A DNA stretch of 64,000 bases. Origin: Argentina anserina (Eukaryota; Streptophyta; Magnoliopsida; Rosales; Rosaceae). A program made the position numbers and the translations under genes. Location of the stretch: the NCBI RefSeq assembly GCF_933775445.1, contig NC_065874.1, positions 27,598,501 through 27,662,500 of the forward strand, read 5' to 3'. Under the pieces are notes generated by a model. It searched no databases. It saw only the letters and a program-made list of their open reading frames with translations, and was not told the DNA's origin. How positions within the stretch are numbered: position 1 is the first letter of the stretch; the number at the start of each line of letters is the position of its first letter. This document shows, in pieces, positions 12,677 to 24,003 of the stretch.

Positions 12677-14184
12677 CATAAACAGAGAAAAAGCTCTCTT
12701 CTTCACTTGTTCAACTTAATCACCACCATCTACACTCTCCGATCTGCAAAGCCACAACACGCTACCATCACCACATCTTTCTTGTTCTATGTTCTATTCA
12801 TTTATACCAGAAAATTAAACATGCAACCCAATTTCAGCTTTAATGGAAACCTCTGCTCACTTCGATCATGTCGAAGTTTGTGAAGGATTGAAGCTCCAAT
12901 CTCTCTAATATTTTCTGTTAGGGTAAGCTAACTTACATTCTATAAAGACCCAATTTGTTTCTTTCCCAAATTTCTCAAAAACTGAACCTAATCTCAATTT
13001 TCTTCTTATCATCTTGTCTCTGCTTCTGGAAATTCAATCTATCGATGTCCCATTCTAATTTCCAAACCAAGTGAAGACTTGGGAAAGGCGAGCAACAAGA
13101 TTCAGTTTCTGGAAGAGAAAGACGGCGTCATGGAGCCTAAAATCTTGTCAGTTTTCAATCTTCTCTTCTATAAAATCTGCTGAGGTAGAGAACCCAACCT
13201 ACTTTGGTTTCTAGATTTCGTTTTTGTATTCCTATCGTTAAATTGTTACTTAGTTTGGCCTCTATTTGTTGTTGGGATTATTGGAGATATTGTTGTGTCC
13301 TTGCATGTTGATTTGAAGCTAGAAATTTCCAGATTTTAGCCGGACTTTGTACTGGTTTTACTTCGGAGACAGAACAGGGTAAAACCTGGGTTTTTAATTT
13401 TACAAAGTTACCCTTTTTAGGATTTATTATTTATGTGAAAAGACTATTTTGCCCCTGGAAGAATATTACTGTTTTACTTTGGACTTTTACTGATTTATTA
13501 TTTATCTTTCACCAAGGAAGATTTACCTAAATTATTTTTTGTAGATTTACTTTTAATTTTGCTGAATTTTAAGTAAAGCTTATAAAATTGGAAAAGTATA
13601 TTTTAAGTCCTAGAATGTCGTTGGAAAATAATAGAATTAAAAAGCTAATGTGATTATCAAATGCTCTCAATATTATTCGAAAGTTGTTTGATGTCATATA
13701 AAGTTAGCTACAACGATTAAATGAGTTATCCGAACTTAGTTGACTTTCATCTACTCAGATTTACTCTTAAACGATAAATCGTCAAAACTCTCATTTACCT
13801 TAGTACACAATATTGACATACCTCATGACGGATTCAGGATCGTTGCATTATCTGGAGTTGGAGCATCAAGGGCTGGGGCGTAAACTTTCAGTTCTTCAAA
13901 TAAGGTAAGGGGAGCTGCCCATATTAGGGTGAGTCATAATCTTTTGGGTTAGTGGTTTTCACCTATATATATGTTGTTTATTTTCTTTTGTTACCTGCTA
14001 TTTATTATCGTCGATGTCTCGTTTATACACTTTTGTGTATTATTATTATTGAGGCTCGATATGCATATTTGTGAGTTTTATTTCCTTGTGTTGACCTGAG
14101 AGTGAACGAGACCCTAGGTAATTCTACGATGTCAATGACCGTGAACTTCCGGAGGGGCAATGCCCTGTTATTATCTTGACTATT
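12677..14184. other. Intergenic and probable older LTR sequence, split by the Ty3 element
   Basis: The first ~500 bp are CT-rich and look like the leader region of a gene, but no coding frame follows. From about 13370 the composition resembles a gypsy LTR, and the matching downstream half may be at 24004-24845, beyond the inserted 9.8 kb element. No protein-coding gene can be supported here. Confidence 0.35.
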
Positions 14185-14509
14185 TAGGGTGTAATAACCC
14201 TAGTTTTTGAACAATATTTGGTTTGATTTGGATTCTATCAGGTTGTGTAATTTAATTAGAATGAATGTGTTTGTTTGCGACGTTACGAAACAAAGAAACG
14301 GAAACGTTCTCGGAACGTTCAATTAGAAAAACGTTACGTTTCCGCGACGTAAATATCGACTTTTATTCCGTCGCTCGGTTGCGAAAACTTCCATCACGAA
14401 AGTTGTAGAGCTCGTCGATACGAGTTCGTGAGCACGTGACGTGTTTTAATCGGACGACGGAGGTGAAAGTTATTAACGTCGGAAGTTAGTTTCCGATTTT
14501 GGAAACGAG

Positions 14510-14517
14510 TATAAAAA
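14510..14517 (+). promoter_or_regulatory. TATA box of the 5' LTR
   Basis: TATAAAAA within ACGAGTATAAAAAGGGC; the same site occurs in the 3' LTR at 21396-21403. It is the probable core promoter for the retrotransposon transcript, placing U3 as about the first 320 bp of the LTR. Confidence 0.6.
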
Positions 14518-15251
14518 GGGCATTTTTGTGATTAGGGTTTCCATTTCTGGAAACCCATTCTCTCTCCTCCATCCGCCTCCCTCCCCATTCTCTCTCCCCG
14601 ATTCGCACCCTCCCTCCCTCAGAATATCCATCACCGGCAATCTCCCTCACCGCTCATCCGTGTCGCCCACCGCCGGCCTGGGAAGCTTCGCGCGACCCTC
14701 CACTACCGACCCCGAGCTCGACACGCCGTCCCATGCAGCGCCGAATCTCCACCAGCTACCCCTGGATTCGGCAGGAAAAACATCTCCATCCTAGGCGCAT
14801 CTCCGACGAAGCACGAGCACGGAAGAGGGCTTCTCGACGCCGATCCTCGCCTTGGTGCCCCCTGCCTTCAACTTGGAGGCCGAACCCCGTCGATCCGAGT
14901 TCTTCCCGAAGAGTTGAAATACCACCGGCGATCCAAGCTCTTCCGGAACCAAAATCGGAGTTCTTGGCTTCGATTAAGGTATGATTTGATGTAATTGATG
15001 GGTTAGTTGTGATTGTTGATGAATTTTTGGATCGATTGGTGAAGATCGGAGGTGTGGGAGGAGGAGGGGTTACCGCCGCCTAGAGGCGGCCCGTGGCAGT
15101 GAGTGGGTTGGCTTAGGAGGGGACTAAGGTTGTGGGAAGGAATAGGAGGAGGAGAAGAAGAGTTTGGACCCGGCGGTGGCGTGATGCTCGCCGTGGTTAG
15201 TGTCGGCGCGTGGGCCCCACGCACGGCCTGCCGGAGGAGGCGCGTGTACCC

Positions 15252-15279
15252 CACGCGCCGCCACGTGCGGCGGCGCGTG
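15252..15279. repeat. GC-rich perfect hairpin in the LTR
   Basis: An 11-bp stem, CACGCGCCGCC / GGCGGCGCGTG, encloses the 6-base loop ACGTGC. The 3' LTR keeps the stem (about 22138-22165) with one loop change, and a related GC hairpin occurs in the solo LTR near 44075-44100. Confidence 0.75.
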
Positions 15280-16623
15280 AACAGTGTTTCTGGAAGGGTA
15301 ATTTTGTAATTTATTTACGTATGGTAAATGTAAATTTTATTTACGTACGGTAAATGTAAATTTTATTTACGTACGGTAATTGTAAATATAAATTACTTTT
15401 AGTAAAGGAAAAAGTAAATTCAGAAGGATAAATCAGTAATTATTATTTACTGAGACAGTACGTACATTTAAATAGTATTTATACGTACAGAAATACGTAA
15501 ACAGTATGTACTCGTACAGAGATACGTATTGGATGTGTATTTGTACATTAATACATAAATAGTAAATACGTGAATAGTAACAGTGAACAATAACAGTGAA
15601 TAGTATCAGTGAGCAGTAAATTCGTAAAACCGAAAATTGCTGAACAGTAACCGATTATTACTGTTACGGCATTTAAAGGTTTACGAAACGTTTCTAAATT
15701 CTTTTTTTATCTTTTCAAGGTGATCGATAAATCAAAAAAAGGAATTATCCTCGGAAATTGTGGAATTACGCTCGAGTCGATAAGATGAGTAAAATCTCAC
15801 ATATTTACGAATCTACCCTTGCGGTGATTCCAAGATTTTTGCAAGAGTTTTAAATATTGAAATACGACATGTATACAATATAGTGGATTATATATATATT
15901 GTATAAATGGTAATGAGTACATATATATATAGTTTGCTATGATATATACTGTTATGAATTCATTTGAAATAGGTCATTTCGATGACGAGCATGTGATTTT
16001 AATATGGAGTTTGTTAAACGTTTTGTCTTCGGACGTGTTTATAAATTATGACATGTATATGATATAGTGGATTATATATATGTATTGTATAAATGGTAAA
16101 TAAATATATATATATATATATAGTTTGCTATATAATATACTGTCATGATGTTATTGTGATGATGTCATTTTAATGACAAGATTTTATCGAGCATGTGATT
16201 TTTGGTACAATATGATGTGATTATTGTACGTGATTTTAACATGGAGATTGTTAAAATGTGATTTGTCTTCGGACTTGATTTTTGGTACAATATGATGTGA
16301 GATTATTGTACGTGTTTGGCAAGTCGGAACCTAGCCTTTGGCCGGGCGAAAGTTACGATACAGTTAGAGCTATAGTCTGTCTGCCATAGTCCTGCATGTG
16401 AGGTAACGGGTGGTTATCTGCTCATGGGTACTCATATTGTTTTGATATTGGGTAGCGGGTGTTTTAGGAGCCATACCTTATGGTTTGGTCTCCTATGGAG
16501 TATTGTGATGATACTTCGATGTTTCATCTTGTTCTGAAATTTCATGTTGATATCTATTGAATCTGTTTTAGTTGAATTCGAGACTTCACAAGTATTGACT
16601 AAGTGTTTCGTTGTTTAAAGGTG

Positions 16624-16968
16624 ATGAACGCTGATAAGGGCCGAGGACAGGGCCGAGGATGGGCGAGAGGCCGAGGTCGAGGTCGAGGTAGGACCGCAGG
16701 CCGAGTCCGCAACGTGGAGAACCTGTATGAGGAGGCTGCTCCACAGGAAGAACAAGTTGAGCCTGCTACTGCGGTTAGAGATGATGGTCGAGTGTTGAAG
16801 CTGATCAAGGACATCAGTGCACTGTCAGCGCCGACCTTTCATGAGGGATTAGATCATATGGTAGTTGACCATTGGATCAAGGGTATGGAGACTTATTTTG
16901 AGATGATAGAGTGCACAGAGATTGAGAAGAGAAAGATAGCTACATTCTTTCTAAAAGGTGATGGCTAG
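16624..16968 (+). pseudogene. Ty3 gag, N-terminal part, ends at a frameshift
   Basis: Starts at the ATG at 16624 (MNADKGRGQGRG). A run of GR repeats follows, then the capsid-type region (ALSAPTFHEG, WIKGMETYFEMIECTE). This is the retrotransposon Gag family (Retrotrans_gag). The frame ends at TAG 16966-16968, within the conserved LKGD...WW motif; the WW continues in another frame from about 16971, so a small indel has broken gag here. An earlier GTG-initiated reading from 16603 has no support. Confidence 0.8.
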
Positions 16969-17678
16969 ACTGGTGGAAGAGCATGAGACAGACAGTGGAT
17001 GTGTCTACATTCACATGGGGAGGTTTCACTACCATTTTCCGAGAGAAGTATTTTCCACCCTCTGTACAGGAGGACTTAGAGCTGGAGTTTCTGGCACTGG
17101 TACAGGGAGACATGACTGTTAGAGAGTATGATGCTCGATTTTCGCAGCTGTACCGGTATGTCAGGCCTATGGGTGCGATCTCTTTAGCTCAGAAGTATTT
17201 ACGAGGGCTGAAACAGGAGTACAAGACCATGATATCAGTCCTTTGCGTGAATAGTAAGGAGTTGATATTTGAGAGTGCCATGAGCTTGGAGCAAGCAAAT
17301 AAGACACAAGCAGGAGATGTGGGAAGTAGAGATGCAAAGGAAAAAGGCAAGGCAATCTGTACAGGTAGCGAGCACTCAGGACCGACGGGTAGGTCATGGA
17401 AGAGGCCAAGACCCCACTATCAGGGCCCGGCAAGGGCGACACCCCTAGCTATCAGGGCTGCACCAGTCAGACCATTGGCAGCAGTAAGGTGTTATGGCTG
17501 CAACGAGATGGGACATTACGCCTCAGCATGTCCGAAACCGAAGAGAACATGCTGCCACCGGTGCGGGCAAGTCGGACACATAGCTAGAGATTGTACCCGA
17601 CCTCTTCAGGGTAGGCAGGAACGGCCGCAGAGACAGCTACCAGCGGGCCAAGCTAGAGTGTTCGCAGTGGGTCAGTGA
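16969..17678 (+). pseudogene. Ty3 gag, C-terminal part with two CCHC zinc knuckles
   Basis: Frame 3 from about 16971 reads WWKSMRQTVDVSTFTW, the end of the capsid region, then FTTIFREKYFPPSV and DARFSQLYRYV. Two nucleic-acid-binding zinc knuckles follow at about 17494-17596: CYGCNEMGHYASAC and CHRCGQVGHIARDC. A TGA at 17676-17678 then separates gag from protease in the same frame. It could be a natural gag/pol boundary or a CGA-to-TGA change; four similar stops downstream favour mutation. Confidence 0.85.
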
Positions 17679-18164
17679 GACACAGGAGTGGAAGGTACAT
17701 TATCACTTTTTGACTACCTTGCTATAGTACTGTTTGATACGGGAGCACCGCATTCATTCATTGCTAGTTCGGTAGTAGAGATGCTAGGATTGATTCCTAC
17801 ACCTCTTGGGGACGCCTTATGTGCCACTTCACCCCTTGGAGTGTCCCTTGAGTTAGAGACAATCTGCAGGGCTTGTCCGATTATGATTGGGAGTATAGAG
17901 TTCTCTGCTTCGTTGATTGTGATTCCGGACCACATCTATGATGTGATCTTGGGGATTGATTGGTTGAGACCACAACATGATGTGATTGATTGTTTTGACA
18001 TGGTGGTGTCATTTCATAGACCTGGGGAGCCTGCGTTTCGTTATCGTTGCCTCAAGTCTGATAACGCCATGAGATCAGGAGTTTTGGCACATGTGGAGTC
18101 GGTGGATCAGAAAGTAACTGTCGCAGACATTGTGGTAGTATCTGAGTTTGGTGAAGTGTTCTAA
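17679..18164 (+). pseudogene. Ty3 aspartic protease region
   Basis: Same frame as gag-C. The catalytic motif LFDTGAPHSFI occurs near 17728-17762 (DTGA is the aspartic protease signature), and VILGIDWLRP near 17941-17970 is the conserved second motif. The region ends at TAA 18162-18164, where relatives normally read on into reverse transcriptase; one C-to-T change in CAA would account for it. Confidence 0.85.
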
Positions 18165-19178
18165 GAGATACCTGGGCTACCTCCTCGAAGAGTGGTAGAT
18201 TTCTGCATTGATGTAGTACCTGGTACAACACCTGTGTCAAAGACGCCTTATAGAATGGGGCAGAATGAACTTAAGGAGTTGAAGGTGCAGATCGATGAGC
18301 TATTAGACCAAGGGTTCATTAGACCTAGTGTTTCACCTTGGGGAGCACCGGCTTTGTTCGTGAAGAAGAAATATGGTTCTCTGCGGTTATGTGTGGACTA
18401 CAGAGAGCTGAACAAGGTGACCATCAAGAATAGGTACCCCTTACCTAGGATTGATGACTTGTTCGATCAGCTTAAAGGTGCTACGGTGTTCTCTAAGATT
18501 GACTTGAGATCCGGTTATCATCAGCTCAGAGTGAAGGAAGAAGATATATCGAAGACAGCCTTCAGGACCCGGTATGGACATTATGAATTCGTTGTCATGC
18601 CATTTGGTCTAACGAATGCACCAGCTGTCTTTATGAGCTTGATGAACCAAGTATTTAGCCCGTACTTGGATGAGTTTATGGTGGTGTTTGTGGATGACAT
18701 TCTGATATACTCCAAGACACAAGAAGAACATGTGGTGCATCTGAGAACAGTGTTGCAGACCTTGAAGGAGGCGAGACTGTATGCCAAGCTAGAGAAGTGT
18801 GAGTTCTGGAAAGAAGAGGTCAAATTCCTTGGTCATGTTGTCTCAAAAGATGGCGTACTAGTGGACCCGTCAAAGGTAGAGGCAGTAAACAATTGGAGTC
18901 GTCCAAAGAACCCTACAGAGATTCGTAGTTTCCTCGGTTTGGCAGGTTACTATCAGAGGTTTATCGAGGGGTTTTCTAGTATTGCATCTTCATTGACCAA
19001 GTTGACCAAGAAAGATACTCCGTTCGTGTGGACGGATGCATGTGAGGAAGCATTCAGCAAACTAAATACCAGATTGACCACAGCCCCAGTGTTGACGATT
19101 TCATCCAGTGGTGGTGGCTATGTCATTTACAGTGATGCTTCGCTCCAAGGTTTGGGTTGTGTGTTGATGCAGCATTGA
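18165..19178 (+). pseudogene. Ty3 reverse transcriptase
   Basis: Conserved blocks in order: [61 protein letters not shown], and the catalytic FVDDILIYS at about 18687. The thumb/connection [11 protein letters not shown]...[11 protein letters not shown] and the start of RNase H ([10 protein letters not shown]) follow. The segment is open for over 320 codons and ends at TGA 19176-19178, at a position where relatives have an Arg or Gly codon. Confidence 0.92.
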
Positions 19179-19916
19179 GGAGTGGTTGCTTATGGCTCGA
19201 GACAGTTGAAGATTCATGAGAAGAATTATCCGACACACGACCTAGAGCTTGCGGCAGTTGTGTTTGCCCTGAAAATTTGGAGACATTACTTGTATGGTGA
19301 GAAGTTTCAACTCTTTTCAGATCATAAGAGTTTAAAGTACTTGTTCTCACAGAAGGAGCTGAATATGAGGCAGAGGAGATGGATGGAACTCCTCAAGGAC
19401 TATGACTTCACGTTAGAGTATCACCCGGGGAAGGCAAATGTGGTGGCTGATGCCTTGAGCAGGACACCAAGAGGTGTGGTGGCTTCACTTATGGTCCAGG
19501 AATGGTTCATGCTCGAAACTGCATCGGAGTTTGATTTGGTACCATCGGGAGGAGAACCAAGAGTCTTCCTTGGTAGTGTCACAGTGCAACCCACATTGAT
19601 CACGAGAATCATACAGGGTCAGGCCCATGATAGACTCTCACAAGCTAAGTTGGCAGATCTTGTAGTTGATACGCTTGATGAGTGCCCTTCTGAGTGGAGA
19701 GTTGGACCCGATGGAGGGTTAAGGTTTGGGGCAAGATTGTGTGTCCCAGATTGTGATGATCTTCGGGAGGAAGTCCTTCGTACGGCACATCGATCACGTT
19801 ATACCGTTCATCCAGGGAACACCAAGATGTACAAGGACTTATGCATGCAATTCTGGTGGAACGGTATGAAGAAAGATGTAGCAAAGTTTGTATCGAAGTG
19901 CCTTACATGTCAGTAA
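19179..19916 (+). pseudogene. Ty3 RNase H and integrase zinc-binding domain
   Basis: RNase H continues with [20 protein letters not shown] and [11 protein letters not shown], carrying the catalytic Glu and Asp, and closes with [14 protein letters not shown]. The integrase HHCC zinc-binding domain follows ([11 protein letters not shown] ... CLTC at about 19785-19911). It ends at TAA 19914-19916 where relatives read CQQVK, again explicable by CAA to TAA. Confidence 0.88.
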
Positions 19917-20564
19917 GTGAAAGCAGAACATCTACGACCAGCTGCCATGTTAAAACCATTGACTATTCCTCTTTGGAAGTCGGAGCAGATATCTATGGAT
20001 TTTGTGACCGGATTGCCTAGATCGAAGAAGGATCACGATGCCATATGGGTGATTGTCGATCGGTTGATGAAGTCGGCTCATTTTCTTCCAGTGTTGATGA
20101 AGTACTCAGTGGACGTGCTTGGGAAACTATATGTGGATGAGATAGTGAGACTTCATGGTGCTCCAGTTTCTATTGTTTCTGATCGAGATGCACGTTTCAC
20201 TTCGAAGTTTTGGGGTGGTTTGCAGAAGGCAATGGGTACTACCTTGGATATGAGTACAGCTTTTCACCCACAGACGGATGGACAGACGGAAAGGGTGAAT
20301 CAGGTGATGGAAGACATGTTGAGGGCATGTGTGCTGGATTTCAAGGGTAGCTGGGAAGATCATTTGAGATTAATTGAGTTTGCCTACAACAACAGCTACC
20401 ACTCTAGCATTGGCATGGCACCTTATGAGGCTCTTTATGGTAGACCATGTCGTTCACCGATCTGTTGGGCCGAGGTTGGTGATGAGGCATTGATGGGTCC
20501 AGAGTTGGTTCAGGAAACCACGGAAAAGATCTCGATCATTCGGGATAGAATCTGGACCGCTTAG
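19917..20564 (+). pseudogene. Ty3 integrase catalytic core
   Basis: The DDE core is recognisable: ISMDFVTGLPRS (first Asp, near 19995), VSDRDARFTSKFW (second Asp, near 20175) and FHPQTDGQTERVNQ with the Glu near 20290. YNNSYHSSIGMAPYEALYGR follows. It ends at TAG 20562-20564, where relatives carry CAG in an AQSRQKSYAD-type context. Confidence 0.9.
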
Positions 20565-21035
20565 AGTAGACAGAAGAGCTATGCGGACTTGAAGAGGAGA
20601 CATGTGGAATTTGAGATCGGCGATCACGTGTTCTTGAAAGTCTCACCTATGAGGGGTGTAGTGAGATTTAGCAAGAAGGGAAAGTTGGCACCGAGGTACG
20701 TTGGGCCCTTTGAGATACTTGAGATGGTGGGTGAACTAGCTTATCGATTAGCATTACCAACTAGCATGTCGGGCGTACACAACGTCTTCCACATCTCCAT
20801 GCTGAGGAAGTATGTACCAGATGAGTCTCATGTGATTGATCATAGCACCATTGAAGTGAAGGAAAATGCTACATTTGTGGTTGAGCTGGTTCGTATTCTG
20901 GATAGATCCACAAAGAAGCTTCGGAGGAGAGAAGTTGAGCTAGTCAAGGTATTGTGGAGTCACCACGATGAGGGTGATGCATCTTGGGAGCTAGAGTCAG
21001 ACATGATGACCAGATACCCTCAGTTTGTTGAGTGA
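20565..21035 (+). pseudogene. Ty3 integrase C-terminus with chromodomain-like tail
   Basis: The DNA-binding GPF/Y module is visible (GDHVFLKVSPM, RYVGPFEI, LPTSMSGVHNVFHISMLRKY). The last ~60 codons end LVKVLWSHHDEGDASWELES, which resembles the chromodomain-type tail of chromoviruses such as Tekay; assignment of that tail is inference. Natural stop TGA at 21033-21035, then a short spacer to the polypurine tract. Confidence 0.88.
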
Positions 21036-21062
21036 GCTTGAATTTCGGGACGAAATTCCTTT

Positions 21063-21070
21063 AAGGGGGG
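21063..21070 (+). other. Polypurine tract
   Basis: AAGGGGGG lies 5 bases upstream of the 3' LTR start at 21076, the standard place and composition for the plus-strand primer of reverse transcription. Confidence 0.8.
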
Positions 21071-21075
21071 TAGAT

Positions 21076-23998
21076 TGTAATAACCCTAGTTTTCGAACAA
21101 TATTTGGTTTGATTTGGATTCTATCAGGTTGTGTAATTTAATTAGAATGAATGTGTTTGTTTGCGACGTTACGAAACAAAAAAACGGAAACGTTCTCGGA
21201 ACGTTCAATTAGAAAAACGTTACGTTTCCGCGACGTAAATATCGACTTTTATTCCGTCGCTCGGTTGCGAAAACTTCCATCACGAAAGTTGTAGAGCTCG
21301 TCGATACGAGTTCGTGAGCACGTGACGTGTTCTAATCGGACGACGGAGGTGAAAGTTATTAACGTCGGAAGTTAGTTTCCGATTTTGGAAACGAGTATAA
21401 AAAGGGCATTTTTGTGATTAGGGTTTCCATTTCTGGAAACCCATTCTCTCTCCTCCATCCGCCTCCCTCCCTATTCTCTCTCCCCGATTCGCACCCTCCC
21501 TCCCTCAGAAAATCCATCACCGGCGATCTCCCTCACCGCTCATCCGTGTTGCCCACCGCCGGCCTGGGAAGTTTCGCGCGACCCTCCACTACCGACCCCG
21601 AGCTCAACACGCCGTCCCACGCAGCGCCGAAGCTCCACCAGCTACCCCTGGATTCGGCAGGAAAAACGTCTCCATCCTAGGCGCATCTCCGACGAAGCAC
21701 GAGCACGGAAGACGGCTTCTCGACGCCGATCCTCGCCTTGGTGTCCCCTGCCTTCAACTTGGAGGCCGAACCCCGTTGATCCGAGTTCTTCCCGAAGAGT
21801 TGAAATACCACCGGCGATCCAAGCACTTCCGGAACCAAATCGGAGTTCTTGGCTTCGATTAAGGTATGATTTGATGTAATTGATGGGTTAGTTGTGATTG
21901 TTGATGAATTTTTGGATCGATTGGTGAAGATCGAAGGTGTGGGAGGAGGAGGGGTTACCACCGCCTAGAGGCGGCGCGTGGCAGTGAGTGGGTTGGCATA
22001 GGAGGGGACTGAGGTTGTGGGAAGGAAGAGGAGGAGGAGGAGAAGAGTTTGGACCCGGCGGTGGCGTGATGCTCGCCGTGGTTGGTGTCGGCGCGTGGGC
22101 CCCACGCGCGGCCTGCCGGAGGAGGCGCGTGTACCTCACGCGCCGCCATGTGCGGCGGCGCGTGAACAGTGTTTCTGGAAGGGTAATTTTGTAATTTATT
22201 TACGTATGGTAAATGTAAATTTTATTTACGTACGGTAAATGTAAATTTTATTTACGTACGGTAATTGTAAATATAAATTACTTTTAGTAAAGGAAAAAGT
22301 AAATTCAGAAGGGTAAATCAGTAATTATTATTTACTGAGACAGTACGTACATTTGAATAGTATTTATATGTACATAAATACGTAAACAGTATGTACTCGT
22401 ACAGAGATACGTATTGGATGTGTATTTGTACATTAATACATAAATAGTAAATACGTGAATAGTAACAGTGAACAGTAACAGTGAATAGTACCATTAAGCA
22501 TTAAATTCGTAAAACCGAAAATTGCTGAACAGTAACCGATTATTACTGTTACGGCATTTAAAGGTTTACGAAACGTTTCTAAATTCTTTTCTTATATTTT
22601 CAAGGTGATCGATAAATCAAGAAAATAAATTATCCTCGGAAATTGTGGAATTAGCTCGAGTCGATAAGGTGAGTAAAATCTCACATATTTACGAATTTAC
22701 CCTTGCGGTGATTCCAAAATTTTTGCAAGAGTTTTAAATATTGAAATACGACATGTATACAATATAGTGGATTATATATATATTGTATAAATGGTAATGA
22801 GTACATATATATATAGTTTTCTATGATATATACGGTTATGAATTCATTTGAAATAGGTCATTTCGATGACGAGCATGTGATTTTAATATGGAGTTTGTTA
22901 AACGTTTTGTCTTCGGACGTGTTTATAAATTATGAAATGTATATGATATAGTGGATTATATATATGTATTGTATAAATGGTAAATAAATACATATATATA
23001 TATAGTTTGCTATATAATATACTGTTATGATGTTATTGTGATGATGTCATTTTGATGACAAGATTTTATCGAACATGTGATTTTTGGTACAATATGATGT
23101 GTGATTATTGTACGTGATTTTAATATGGAGATTGTTAAAATGTGATTTGTCTTCGGACTTGATTTTTGGTACAATATGATGTGAGATTATTGTACGTGTT
23201 TGGCAAGTCGGAACCTAGCCTTTGGCCGGGTGAAAGTTACGATACAGTTAGAGCTCTAGTCTGTCTGCCAGAGTCCTGCATGTGAGGTAACGGGTGGTTA
23301 TCTGCTCATTGGTACTCATATTGTTTTGATATTGGGTAGCGGGTGGTTGCCAAATATCAGTGGTGTATTACGAGAGGGGTAACGGATGTGTACCAGCGTT
23401 ATTGGTACTCGTATTATAAATGCATTTGGGTAACTAGAAGGGTTACTTAATTTCTCATGAGCGTTTCAGTTCATATTTCTTTGGGACAACCAGATGAGCT
23501 GTCCATTGACTCATGAGTGCATTTAAATTTGTTTGAATTCTGGATTTTTCGTATATATTGATATGCGAGTTATATTTTCATTTTACTCATACGAGCTGTA
23601 AAGCTTACCGGGTTTGTGTTTACAATCTCGGTGCACCAATTCAATGGTGTAGGGGATACTTCCGCAGGTGTTGATTAGTGGAGATTGAGAGACGACTCCG
23701 GAGACTCGAAGTTGTTCGTTACCCTGCTTGTGGTGAGATTTCTAGAGTGGATTTGTGAGTGAGAATTTGTGAGCATTTATTTGTGAGTTTTGTGGGAGAT
23801 TGTGAGGATTATTACATTTCTATTTTTATGTATGGATTACAAATTTGGGTTGTAATAATTGGTTTGTCTGAGTTGTATTGAGAACTCAGTAATGATCCGC
23901 TGTGACATTTTAAATGACTTCGATTTCATTGAGATTGTTTGGTGTTTAACGACTTTAAAATTTTGAGTTTTTAAGCTCGAAATTTTGGGGTCGTTACA
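21076..23998 (+). repeat. 3' LTR, full length (2923 bp)
   Basis: Complete LTR, TGTAATAACCC to GTCGTTACA, followed directly by TAGGG. Contains a TATA box at 21396-21403. Its last 653 bp (23346-23998) have no copy in the 5' LTR. Confidence 0.92.
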
Positions 23999-24003
23999 TA
24001 GGG

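Larger units (their letters stand above)
14190..16461 (+). repeat. 5' LTR, truncated at its 3' end
   Basis: Aligns with 21076-23345 of the 3' LTR with few differences, then stops matching abruptly after GGGTAGCGGGTG (ends 16461). The next bases, TTTTAGGAGCCATACC, have no counterpart in the 3' LTR. Confidence 0.9.
14190..23998 (+). mobile_element. Near-complete Ty3/gypsy retrotransposon (chromovirus, Tekay-like), defective
   Basis: The element starts TGTAATAACCC (14190) and ends GGGGTCGTTACA (23998). TAGGG precedes it (14185-14189) and follows it (23999-24003), a perfect target duplication. Order: 5' LTR, gag with two zinc knuckles, protease, reverse transcriptase, RNase H, integrase, polypurine tract, 3' LTR, which is the Ty3/gypsy order. 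LTRs of nearly 3 kb and an integrase tail with a chromodomain-like end suggest the Tekay/Del lineage (inference). The 5' LTR lacks its last ~653 bp and the usual primer-binding site is not visible. Gag-pol has one frameshift and five in-frame stops. The two LTRs are nearly identical where both exist, so insertion was fairly recent, yet the copy cannot be autonomous. Confidence 0.93.

Noticed and set aside
14528..14984. Open frames of 83-88 codons in the 5' LTR (also 21414-21680 and 22017-22238)
   Set aside because: They lie in the GC-rich LTR leader, recur in several overlapping frames and both LTRs, and have no protein features beyond Pro/Ser richness.
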